Shown here one piece after another: positions 36,952 through 44,469 of a stretch of DNA of 64,000 nt. Below the pieces are notes generated by a model. The model was given only the letters and a program-made list of their open reading frames with translations, was not told the origin of the DNA and ran no database searches. The stretch lies in assembly GCA_026129865.1 (NCBI GenBank), contig JAHCHG010000008.1:62001-126000 (forward strand). Reading direction: 5' to 3'. Position numbers and translations under genes: made by a program. The first letter of the stretch is position 1. Every line of letters starts with the position of its first letter. The stretch is from Pyrinomonadaceae bacterium. GTDB taxonomy: Bacteria > Acidobacteriota > Blastocatellia > Pyrinomonadales > Pyrinomonadaceae.

Positions 36952-37989
36952 ATGAAAAGAAAGTTTCGAGTTTCGAAAATTGGACAAAAAAGGCACTTAA
37001 AAGAAATCAGGTATAAATCCGAGTTTCAAATTGCATGGAACAAACACATACCGGAACTCAAGAACTTCGAACTGCAGTCTGTAGACTTTTTGACAATTTC
37101 CGGCGATGCACCGAAAGACTTTATCATTGATCGAGAATATCGTCCGGGACACCGCAGCGCCCGATCGCCGAAGGACAAATTCATTGCTAAGGTCGGTTCA
37201 AAGTACTATCCGTTGGAATCGATCATTGAACAATTTATCACTCGAATCGGTCAGATATTTGACCTTAATATAGCCGACTCGAAGTTGCGTACTATAGACG
37301 GGCAAGTGCGATTTCTCAGCAAGTATTTCTTAAAGGCCGGCGAACAGCTTACGCATGGCGCGGAAATATACGAATATTCCATCGGTAGAGAAAATTACGC
37401 AGAACTCTCGGAAAAAAAGCTGGAAGCCGACTATTTCACGTTTCAAATGACATGCGAAGCCATTAATGTTCTTATTCCCGACGACGATAAGAAAATCGTG
37501 GGCGGTTATGTCGAAATGCTGACCTTTGATGCGGTAATAGGACATAACGACCGTCATCCTTACAATTGGGGCATGATAGTTCCACTTCAGAAAAAGAAGC
37601 CGCCGCGATTTGCGCCGGTTTTCGACACAGCTCGCGCCTTATTCTGGAACATTCCTGAAAAGCGGGTCGTCACAATGCTGACGAATAAAGCTTCTTTTGA
37701 AGCTTATATCCACGGATGTCAACCGCCAATTGGATGGGATGACAGGGAAAATGTTGATTTTTTTGAACTGATAGGTTTAATCTGGATCGAGTTTCCGGTT
37801 TATCGAAAACACATCGAAAAATTCCTGGAAACGGACAAACTAGAAAGAATTAATGAGGTTTTGGATAGTGAATTTGGCGAATTGTTAAGCGCCGAGCGCC
37901 GCGAACTTATTAAAAGGTGTCTGCATCAAAGACAAAGTAAACTAAAAGAAACGATCAAGGCATTTGAGAAAGAGCAGGAAGAGTTATGA
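36952..37989 (+). CDS. HipA-type Ser/Thr kinase lacking the HipA N-terminal domain (HipT-like)
   Basis: A 345-residue protein resembling the kinase body of HipA toxins. The catalytic segment VIGHNDRHPYNWGMI corresponds to the HipA D-G-H-x-K-N loop. FAPVFDTARALFWN corresponds to the metal-binding segment. KFIAKVG near residue 76 contains the probable ATP lysine, followed by an IIEQFITRIGQIFDL helix like that of HipA. The N-terminal beta domain of HipA is missing and is encoded by the next gene. Family members phosphorylate aminoacyl-tRNA synthetases or other targets and arrest growth; the substrate here is unknown. No HipB-like repressor gene is adjacent. The next gene overlaps by four bases. 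Confidence 0.8.
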   Translation: MKRKFRVSKIGQKRHLKEIRYKSEFQIAWNKHIPELKNFELQSVDFLTISGDAPKDFIIDREYRPGHRSARSPKDKFIAKVGSKYYPLESIIEQFITRIGQIFDLNIADSKLRTIDGQVRFLSKYFLKAGEQLTHGAEIYEYSIGRENYAELSEKKLEADYFTFQMTCEAINVLIPDDDKKIVGGYVEMLTFDAVIGHNDRHPYNWGMIVPLQKKKPPRFAPVFDTARALFWNIPEKRVVTMLTNKASFEAYIHGCQPPIGWDDRENVDFFELIGLIWIEFPVYRKHIEKFLETDKLERINEVLDSEFGELLSAERRELIKRCLHQRQSKLKETIKAFEKEQEEL

Positions 37990-38393
37990 AAACGATTATG
38001 CAGCGGGCAAAGGAATGGCTCGGAATGAGACAGGAATTTAAGGCTCCTTCACCTGAAGTGAAAGCCGAATTTTTGCTTTTTCACGGCAGCCTCCTCGTTG
38101 GAACCTTAAATGTAATTGAAGGACATTGGCAGTTTAAGTATTCGGAAGAATTTAAACTTCGGACGGAATTGCGCCCATTGGTCGAATTTCCCGACCTGGA
38201 TAAAATCTATAAAAATGAAGAACTCTGGCAATTTTTTGCTTCACGGATTCCGAGTACGGAGCAGCCGGATGTAGAGGAAGTTTTGGAAACCGAAAACATT
38301 GACGAAACCGATGTTGTCGCATTACTCAAACGGTTCGGGACGAGAACGATTACCAATCCGTTTGAGCTGAAATATAACAATGCGGTTGGTTAA
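37986..38393 (+). CDS. HipA N-terminal-domain protein (HipS-like)
   Basis: A 135-residue protein matching the N-terminal domain of HipA. FHGSLLVGTLNVIEGHWQFKY followed by LRPLVEFPDL and WQFFASRIPS parallels HipA segments RVGEL..FKYAPEW, RPLSLSLP and FNFFDNLLPD. The end, VVALLKRFGTRTITNPFEL, parallels the DLLSEIG segment. The first 20 residues are basic and helical. In the HipBST system a separate HipS subunit restrains kinase HipT. This gene probably plays the same role, but it follows the kinase instead of preceding it. Translation is coupled through ATGA. Confidence 0.72.
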   Translation: MKTIMQRAKEWLGMRQEFKAPSPEVKAEFLLFHGSLLVGTLNVIEGHWQFKYSEEFKLRTELRPLVEFPDLDKIYKNEELWQFFASRIPSTEQPDVEEVLETENIDETDVVALLKRFGTRTITNPFELKYNNAVG

Positions 38394-38417
38394 GACTTTG
38401 TTTTAATCTGATTGCAA

Positions 38418-38444
38418 ACGGGCGGTTTTTGACCGCCTTTTTTT
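38418..38444 (+). terminator. Rho-independent terminator after the HipA-like pair
   Basis: GGCGGT (38421-38426) pairs with ACCGCC (38432-38437) across a five-base loop, and a run of seven T follows. It lies 28 bases past the HipS-like stop codon. Confidence 0.85.
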
Positions 38445-38502
38445 ATGCCTTGCCCTCGACAATCCGAATCTCTTCATCAATCAAACCGTAAAGCTGAGAC
38501 AT
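38443..38502 (-). pseudogene. Relic of a DNA methyltransferase C-terminus (right copy)
   Basis: The minus strand reads MSQLYGLIDEEIRIVEGKA and then stops, a near-perfect methyltransferase C-terminal tail. An in-frame TGA lies one codon upstream of this segment. The adjacent minus-strand sequence up to about 38600 is open in another frame (GGVVIIYAKKYDGNDLMRI), suggesting further decayed coding sequence whose family I do not recognise. Confidence 0.55.
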
Positions 38503-38646
38503 GAATCAAACCTACTTTCCGTGATTCGCATGAGGTCATTCCCGTCGTATTTTTTCGCGTAGATAATCACGACGCCCCCTGAAATAACTTCCCTGGGCAA
38601 GTCCCCGACATACGGGGATAAATAGAAACTTAAGAAAAAAACTCTT

Positions 38647-38689
38647 GGCACGATTTTCGAATTGCGGTATGCTCTTCGAAAATCGTGCC
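38647..38689. terminator. Long perfect stem-loop upstream of the CRISPR locus
   Basis: GGCACGATTTTCGA (38647-38660) and TCGAAAATCGTGCC (38676-38689) are perfect 14-base complementary arms with a 15-base loop, followed on the plus strand by TTTATTTTGTTT. It probably insulates the WYL-cas3 unit from upstream transcription. No gene ends just before it on the plus strand, so a regulatory role is also possible. Confidence 0.7.
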
Positions 38690-38744
38690 TTTATTTTGTT
38701 TAATTTGGAGGTGATTCTCCTTTTCCCATTCTGCGGCTTTCCGT

Positions 38745-38814
38745 CGCATTATCTATTCTGATCGGGCATTTTTTGATCGGGAATTTTTAACAAACGATCG
38801 GACGGACATTATCT
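38745..38814 (+). promoter_or_regulatory. Direct repeats upstream of the WYL regulator, possible operator
   Basis: GATCGG(G/A) occurs three times (38760, 38775, 38796), and CATTATCT occurs twice, near 38747 and 38807. The repeats lie within 100 bases of the WYL start codon and could be binding sites for that regulator. No factor is known and no promoter hexamers are convincing. Confidence 0.3.
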
Positions 38815-38843
38815 GACCGCCCGGTTCGTGTAGGCTTCTCCCA

Positions 38844-39857
38844 ATGAAAATAAAGAATTCTGATTCGGGCGCAGGTCGGGAAAAACTTCAGCTTCATATT
38901 TTCGGAAGTTTAAGTTCGATTCATAAAGCACTTGCCTCAAAAACCTATCCGACAACCGCCGAGCTTGCCGGGCAATTGGAAGTTTCCGCACGAACGGTTC
39001 GCCGCTATATCGAATTTATGCGCGACCGTTTCAATGCGCCGATCTCATTTGACCGCGCAAGGAACGGGTTTTATTACACACATCCGAATTGGCAATTGCC
39101 GCTTGTTCCGCTGACCGAAGGCGAACTTCTCGCGTTTTTTATCGCAACGATCGCTTTGCAGGGCAAAGGCGCGACCTATGAAGAGAAAACTCTCCGCCGC
39201 GCGCTCGGCAAGATCGCAGTTTCGCTGCCCGACGAGATCTCGGTCAATCTCGGCTATCTTTTCGATCACACCTCTTTTCAATCGCCGCCGCATGTCATCG
39301 CGGAAATGGAAACGCTCGATCGGCTGCGCCGCTGTGTCGCAGTGCGTGAGGCGGTCGAATTTGATTACACTTCGCCAAACTCCGGCACGAGCCGCCGCTT
39401 GGCTCATCCGCTGCATCTTTTCAACCACGAAGGCACCTGGTACGCCGTCTGTTTCGACCCGGAGAAAAAAGATTTCCGGAATTTCCATCTCGCACGCATT
39501 TCTAATCTAAAGGCAAAAGCGACCTATTTCGAGCCGCCGAAAAATTGGGATAAAGAACGGCATCTGGAAAAAGGTTTCGGAATGTACAGCGGCGGCAGCG
39601 AAACCGGGGTCGAAATAATTTTCGATAAATACCAGGCGCAATGGATGCGCGAACGAACCAAATTTCACCCCGGCGAAACGCGCGAAGAACTCGCCGATGG
39701 AAGCCTGAAACTCACCTTCACCGTCGGCGAAAACGCCCTCGAAGCCGTAGCCAGATTTTGTCTGACCTACGCCGGGAATTTTATCGCGGTAAAACCGGAA
39801 AAATTGCGAGAAATTATCAAGAAGAAACTGCGGCATGCATTAAGACAGCACGAATAA
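38844..39857 (+). CDS. WYL-domain transcriptional regulator
   Basis: A 337-residue DNA-binding protein. The N-terminal winged helix-turn-helix is in YPTTAELAGQLEVSARTVRRYIEFMRD (residues about 33-58). A WYL ligand-binding domain follows, with AVEFDYTSPNSG, AHPLHLFNHEGTWYAVCFDPE and the RNFHLARISNLK segment, then a C-terminal WCX-like extension. WYL proteins often regulate CRISPR-Cas and other defence loci and may sense nucleic-acid ligands. The gene ends four bases before cas3, so it is almost certainly co-transcribed with it and likely controls the cas operon or itself; that target is inferred from context. Confidence 0.92.
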   Translation: MKIKNSDSGAGREKLQLHIFGSLSSIHKALASKTYPTTAELAGQLEVSARTVRRYIEFMRDRFNAPISFDRARNGFYYTHPNWQLPLVPLTEGELLAFFIATIALQGKGATYEEKTLRRALGKIAVSLPDEISVNLGYLFDHTSFQSPPHVIAEMETLDRLRRCVAVREAVEFDYTSPNSGTSRRLAHPLHLFNHEGTWYAVCFDPEKKDFRNFHLARISNLKAKATYFEPPKNWDKERHLEKGFGMYSGGSETGVEIIFDKYQAQWMRERTKFHPGETREELADGSLKLTFTVGENALEAVARFCLTYAGNFIAVKPEKLREIIKKKLRHALRQHE

Positions 39858-39861
39858 ACTG

Positions 39862-42693
39862 ATGAACATAATCAACTTCTGGGCGAAAACTTCAAATCAC
39901 GATGATTGCAAAAACGGGTTTCATCCACTGGTCTGCCATTTAACGGACGTTGCAGCAGTAACGAAAAAGATGTGGGACGAAGTCTTGCCCGAAGCGGCAA
40001 AAAAAAGAATCAATGAAAATTTCGGCGTGGAAAATGCCGGAAACTTGGTCGCCTTTATCGCCGGACTTCACGATCTCGGCAAATGTTCGCCGCCTTTTAC
40101 TTTGCGCGGACATAACGAAGAAGGTAAACAAACCGCAAGACTTCTCGATCTTTATCGAAACGAAGAAATTTGGACGGATTCGGCGGAGAAATCCACAAAT
40201 GCGCCGCATGGTTACATTACGGCAATCGAACTTCCCGAACTTCTCGAGGGATTCGGAATAAAAGGAAAAGCTGCTGATCAAATTGCGGTGTTGATCGGCG
40301 GTCATCACGGCGTTTTTCCGAATTCCGATTGGCGCAAAGGCGGAAACAAAGCGATTGAAAAAAATCTCGGAAAGGAAAGTTGGCGAAAAGCGAGACTCGA
40401 ACTAACCGAAACGCTCGCCCAATTGCTCGACGTGAAATCGTTAGAACCCAACAAATCGATCAAACTTGACAATGCGTCGATTATGATTTTAGCCGGACTC
40501 GTTTCCGTCGCCGATTGGATCGGCTCGGACACGCAGTTTTTCAAGTGCGAAATCGAAGATTTTGAAAAAAGCATTAATGTAAATTTAACCGAATATCTTG
40601 TCAAAGCCGAAAAACAAGCCGGACACGCGTTGGAACAATTAGGCTGGCTTGATTGGGCGCAAACCGACGAATCAAAGCAGTTTCTTGAACTTTTTCCGAA
40701 ACTCAAAAAACACGGCTTACGGCAATTGCAAAAAGATGTCGTGAAAATTGCCGAAGAGTTAAAATCACCGGGCATCGTCGTCATCGAATCGCCGACGGGC
40801 GAAGGGAAAACCGAAGCGGCGATGTTTTTAGCCGACACTTGGAACATTAACCTCAAGCAGACCGGCATCTATTTCGCGCTGCCGACCATGGCGACGAGCA
40901 ATCAGATGTTCACCAGAGTCGTCGAATTTCTCGAAGACAGATTTGAGGGCGGAAAAGTTCAAACGCAGCTTCTTCACGGTAAAGCCGTATTTTCCGATGA
41001 TGCCGACAAATTAAAAAAACGATTTCGCCAAGAACTCGAAAAGAAACTCGATTACGGTCATCAATCAACCGAAGCGGAAATTAAAACTCTCGAAAACGGC
41101 GAGAAACAGGAAATACACGGCATTCACGATGAAAATTGCGGCGATTGTATTCCGTCAGTCGTCGCGGCGGAATGGTTCACGGCACGCAAACGCGGACTTC
41201 TCGCACCATTCGGAGTCGGCACGATAGATCAAGCGTTAATGGCGGTTTTGCAGACCAAGCACGTTTTCGTCCGCCTTTTCGGACTCGCTCACAAAACCGT
41301 GATTATTGACGAAGTTCACGCCTACGACGCTTATATGTCCACGCTTTTGGAACGCCTGCTTGAATGGCTCGCCGCTTTGGGGTCGCCCGTGATTTTATTG
41401 AGCGCGACTCTGCCGATTGAACGCCGGAATAAATTGATCGAGGCTTATCAAAAAGGTTTGGGCGTTGGCACGGACGAGATACAAAAAGCCGTCTATCCGA
41501 GAATTTCTTACGCGACGGATTCGACGATAAATGTGCGAAAAATTGACGTTTCAACCAAAAGCCGAACTTTGCACGTCGAAAAAGCCGATGAAAATTTCAT
41601 CGAAAAGCTGAAAGCGAAACTCGAAACGGGCGAAGGATGCGTTGCGATTGTCTGCAACACGGTTCAGCGGGCGCAGGACATTTACGAAGAATTGTCGAAA
41701 GACGATTTTTTCAAAGATAAAATTGATCTGCTGCACGCCCGTTTTCGCTACATTGACCGCGAAAAACGCGAAAGAAGAGTCTTAGAGAGATTCGGCAAAC
41801 CCGACGAATTAGGCGAAAGTCCCGAACGCCCGAAACGCGCCGTTTTAATCGCCACGCAAATTATCGAACAATCGCTCGATCTCGACTTCGATCTGATGAT
41901 TTCCGATCTCGCTCCCATTGATCTGCTTTTGCAGCGTGCGGGCAGACTTCACCGCCACGACAGAACGAGAAGCGGAGAGTTTAAAACTCCGACGCTTTGG
42001 CTCATCGAACCGAAAATCACGGGCGACTGCGAGCCGAATTTTGAAAACAGTGTTGTTTATGACGAACACATATTGCTTCGCACTTGGCTGGCTTTGCAAA
42101 AAATCAAGAAAATCGAAATACCAGATGAAGTCGAGAAATTAATCGAAGCGGTTTATGACTTGGAAAAACCTTTTGAAAATTTAGATGAAAATCTAAAAGT
42201 TTTATGGCAAACGAGTCTGGAAAACTGCTTGAAGGCAGAAGAAGATGACGATGAGCAAGCGTCTTATCGTTTGATAAAACGTCCGAGTTACAGCCGACAC
42301 ATCAGCGGAATTTTTGCGAACAATCTGGAAGAAGATTCGCCGGAAATCCATAAAACTCTGCAAGCCGTAACCCGTTTAACGCAGCCGACGGCAACCGTCA
42401 TCTGTTTGTGGGAAAAGGGCGGCAAAATCTTTTTAGACGACGATTTTTCGGAAGAAATAATTTTAAGCAAAAAACCGAATATAAAATTAACCAAAGAATT
42501 ATTAAAGCGGTCGGTTGGAGTTTCCAAAAAATCCGTCGTGTTCAAATTATTAGCAGAAGACGTTGAGAAAAGTTGGCAGAATTCCGCTCTGCTGCGCCAT
42601 CATCGAATTCTAAAATTTGATGAAAGCCGAAAATGTGAAAAATTCGGAAATATATTCTGTTTAGACGAAAATCTTGGGTTACAAATTTTCTAG
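39862..42693 (+). CDS. cas3: CRISPR-associated helicase/nuclease Cas3 (type I-E)
   Basis: Cas3 is recruited by target-bound Cascade and unwinds and degrades DNA. The 943-residue protein has an N-terminal HD nuclease domain: His26 in CHLTDV, His70-Asp71 in GLHDLGK and the later GGHHGVFP. A superfamily 2 helicase follows: Walker A SPTGEGKTEAA near residue 310, motif II IIDEVHAYDAY near 482, motif III LLSATLP and motif VI QRAGRLHRH. A C-terminal domain of about 230 residues completes it. All catalytic residues expected of an active enzyme are present. It sits between the WYL gene and a 243-base regulatory gap, separate from the Cascade operon. Confidence 0.96.
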   Translation: MNIINFWAKTSNHDDCKNGFHPLVCHLTDVAAVTKKMWDEVLPEAAKKRINENFGVENAGNLVAFIAGLHDLGKCSPPFTLRGHNEEGKQTARLLDLYRNEEIWTDSAEKSTNAPHGYITAIELPELLEGFGIKGKAADQIAVLIGGHHGVFPNSDWRKGGNKAIEKNLGKESWRKARLELTETLAQLLDVKSLEPNKSIKLDNASIMILAGLVSVADWIGSDTQFFKCEIEDFEKSINVNLTEYLVKAEKQAGHALEQLGWLDWAQTDESKQFLELFPKLKKHGLRQLQKDVVKIAEELKSPGIVVIESPTGEGKTEAAMFLADTWNINLKQTGIYFALPTMATSNQMFTRVVEFLEDRFEGGKVQTQLLHGKAVFSDDADKLKKRFRQELEKKLDYGHQSTEAEIKTLENGEKQEIHGIHDENCGDCIPSVVAAEWFTARKRGLLAPFGVGTIDQALMAVLQTKHVFVRLFGLAHKTVIIDEVHAYDAYMSTLLERLLEWLAALGSPVILLSATLPIERRNKLIEAYQKGLGVGTDEIQKAVYPRISYATDSTINVRKIDVSTKSRTLHVEKADENFIEKLKAKLETGEGCVAIVCNTVQRAQDIYEELSKDDFFKDKIDLLHARFRYIDREKRERRVLERFGKPDELGESPERPKRAVLIATQIIEQSLDLDFDLMISDLAPIDLLLQRAGRLHRHDRTRSGEFKTPTLWLIEPKITGDCEPNFENSVVYDEHILLRTWLALQKIKKIEIPDEVEKLIEAVYDLEKPFENLDENLKVLWQTSLENCLKAEEDDDEQASYRLIKRPSYSRHISGIFANNLEEDSPEIHKTLQAVTRLTQPTATVICLWEKGGKIFLDDDFSEEIILSKKPNIKLTKELLKRSVGVSKKSVVFKLLAEDVEKSWQNSALLRHHRILKFDESRKCEKFGNIFCLDENLGLQIF

Positions 42694-42697
42694 TAAT

Positions 42698-42776
42698 TTT
42701 CCATCTCCACGTGCGTAGAGAAAATTTTTGACTTAACCCATATTTACGGTTCATCTCCACGTGCGTAGAGAAATCT
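42698..42776 (-). ncRNA. Two-repeat degenerate mini-CRISPR encoding a crRNA-like RNA (CreR/CreA candidate)
   Basis: On the minus strand a first pseudo-repeat (42776-42748, 24 of 29 bases like the array repeat) is followed by a 21-nt pseudo-spacer (42747-42727) and a second pseudo-repeat (42726-42698, 22 of 29). Both carry the same three stem changes, giving CTCTACG/CGTGGAG in place of CTCCGCG/CGCGGAG: one G-C pair became A-T and one C-G became T-G, so the Cas6e hairpin is kept. The first copy keeps the exact 8-nt 5' handle ATGAACCG; the second has lost it (ATGGAAAA), which a last repeat does not need. The pseudo-spacer begins TAAATATG. It starts four bases after the cas3 stop, antisense to cas transcription. 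Confidence 0.85.
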
Positions 42777-42823
42777 GAATCCATTGTCTGATTTATGATG
42801 AAAAAATTCAAGATAGAGGTGTT

Positions 42824-42847
42824 TTCATACTTTACTCATATTTACTT
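42824..42847. promoter_or_regulatory. Predicted Cascade operator: partial protospacer with AAG PAM
   Basis: On the minus strand AAG (42847-42845) is followed by 21 bases (42844-42824) that match the pseudo-spacer at positions 1-8, 10, 11, 13-16, 20 and 21, that is 16 of 21. Of the five mismatches (9, 12, 17, 18, 19), positions 12 and 18 are ones that type I-E Cascade flips out and does not read. AAG is the canonical type I-E PAM. The site overlaps the presumed -35 element of the cas8e promoter, so binding should block transcription. Poor distal pairing should prevent cleavage. Confidence 0.75.
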
Positions 42848-42869
42848 ACTTTAAAGTTGTAATCATATT
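42841..42869 (+). promoter_or_regulatory. Candidate promoter of the cas8e-cas2 operon
   Basis: TTTACT (42841-42846) and CATATT (42864-42869) lie 17 bp apart in an AT-rich stretch, about 70 bases upstream of cas8e. The hexamers are imperfect, so this is only the best candidate by position. Confidence 0.4.
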
Positions 42870-42936
42870 TTGAATGTGCTAAAACAATTTGCGACGGGCT
42901 GGTATTACAAAACAAAAATTATGAAGGGGAAAAATT

Positions 42937-44469
42937 ATGATTAGTTTTAACTTGATTGAAGAAAAATGGCTGCCGTGCGTGATGCTCGATAACCCTTTGA
43001 AGGATTTGAGTTTAAGAGAAGTTTTGACAAACGCAACTGAAATCCGCGAACTTGTCGGCGATTCGCCGCCGGTTACGATTGCTTTGCATCGTCTTTTGTT
43101 GGCGATTTTGCATCGTGCGCTGAATGCTCCGCAAAGTTATGAAGATTGGGAAAATTATTGGCGGGCGAAATCTTGGAACGAAGAAGGAAAATTGGTCAAA
43201 TATCTTGACGATTGGAAGCAACGGTTTGATTTATTTGATGAAAAACGTCCGTTTTATCAGGTCGGTTCGGTAAAAGACAGCGTGCAGGACGGAGCGATTA
43301 TTCAACTCTATTTTCAAGGGAAAAATAACGCCACGCTTTTCGAGCATTCGACGATAGAAGAACCTAACGCCGTTTCGCCCGCCGAAGCCGCGAGATTTTT
43401 GGTGGCGTTTCAAGGTTTCGATTTCGGCGGAATAAAAGCCGACGGTTCGGCACAAACCGCGCCTTTGCTGCAAAGCGCGATTGCTTTAATTCGCGGGAAA
43501 AATCTTTTTGAAACTTTGATGCTGAATTTTCACGCATACAGCGAAACGGACGAAATGCCGTTCAGATTTAACTTCAAAAATGATCTTCCCGCTTGGGAAC
43601 GTGAAGAAACCGAATCAAAAGAACGGCAAACGCAAGGTTACGTTGATCTTTTAACTTGGCAGGCGCGGCGGATTCTGCTTCAACCCGAACAAAATGAAAA
43701 CGGCGACATTAGCGTTAAAGATTCGGTAATTATGAAAGGTTTTCAATTTCCGAAAAGTTACCAACGCGATAAACAGGAAACAATGATGGCTTTCAGAAAA
43801 AGCAAAACCGAAGGCTTTTATTCGCTCGGTTTCAACGAAAACAAAGCGTTGTGGCGGGACAGCATTTCGCTTTTTCAAACGGTTAAAGACGAACAATACC
43901 GCCCGAAAACTCTGGATTGGCTGAACGAACTCGCTTACGAAGGCGTTTTACAAAGGACGAAAGAATATCCGATAGAATTTTACGGTCTTGCCGCCGACAA
44001 AGGAAAGCTGCTTTTTTGGCAGCAGGACAGATTTAATTTGCCGCTTGCTTATTTGAACGACAACGAATTGCTGAACGATCTTAAACAAGCAATTCAATTT
44101 GCAGAAGAAATCAGCGGAGTTTTAAGGTTTGCCGTTAAGATTTTGGCTGAACAGCTAGAATCGGACGCGAACAGTTTTCCGGCGATGGCGGTTTATTGGG
44201 CGAGTTTGGAAAATCGTTTTCAAGAACTGCTTTCCGATTTGCCTAATAATAAGGAAGCGGGGATGCAAAAATGGTTCGGGTTTGTTGATAAAACGGCGAA
44301 ACGGGCTTTTGAAGATACGGCGAACAGTTTGAGCGGTTCGGCAAACGAGCAAAAGGCGATTGTCGAAGCCGAAAGCACGTTTTATAAAACGCGGGCGAAA
44401 TTATTAAAGACGAATTCGGAATACGCGCAATTTTTGCCGAATTATAAAACAAAAGGAGGAGTGGAATGA
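42937..44469 (+). CDS. cas8e: Cascade large subunit Cas8e (Cse1/CasA)
   Basis: Cas8e recognises the PAM in target DNA and recruits Cas3. The 510-residue protein begins FNLIEEKWLPCVMLD, the typical Cse1 opening, and contains LSLREVLTNATEI, the segment PPVTIALHRLLLAILHRAL, FQGFDFGGIKADGSAQTAP and a C-terminal helical bundle. AAGGGG precedes the start. It is the first gene of the operon that runs through cas2, preceded by a promoter region that contains the predicted crRNA-like target site. It overlaps cse2 by four bases. Confidence 0.95.
   Translation: MISFNLIEEKWLPCVMLDNPLKDLSLREVLTNATEIRELVGDSPPVTIALHRLLLAILHRALNAPQSYEDWENYWRAKSWNEEGKLVKYLDDWKQRFDLFDEKRPFYQVGSVKDSVQDGAIIQLYFQGKNNATLFEHSTIEEPNAVSPAEAARFLVAFQGFDFGGIKADGSAQTAPLLQSAIALIRGKNLFETLMLNFHAYSETDEMPFRFNFKNDLPAWEREETESKERQTQGYVDLLTWQARRILLQPEQNENGDISVKDSVIMKGFQFPKSYQRDKQETMMAFRKSKTEGFYSLGFNENKALWRDSISLFQTVKDEQYRPKTLDWLNELAYEGVLQRTKEYPIEFYGLAADKGKLLFWQQDRFNLPLAYLNDNELLNDLKQAIQFAEEISGVLRFAVKILAEQLESDANSFPAMAVYWASLENRFQELLSDLPNNKEAGMQKWFGFVDKTAKRAFEDTANSLSGSANEQKAIVEAESTFYKTRAKLLKTNSEYAQFLPNYKTKGGVE

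Noticed and set aside
38564-38578. Fifteen-base identity between the region before the WYL gene and the spacer at 49620-49651 (TCACGACGCCCCCTG)
   Set aside because: With 117 spacers and 64 kb on two strands, a chance 15-base match is fairly likely (expectation about 0.25 by a rough estimate). The match does not extend to the rest of the spacer.
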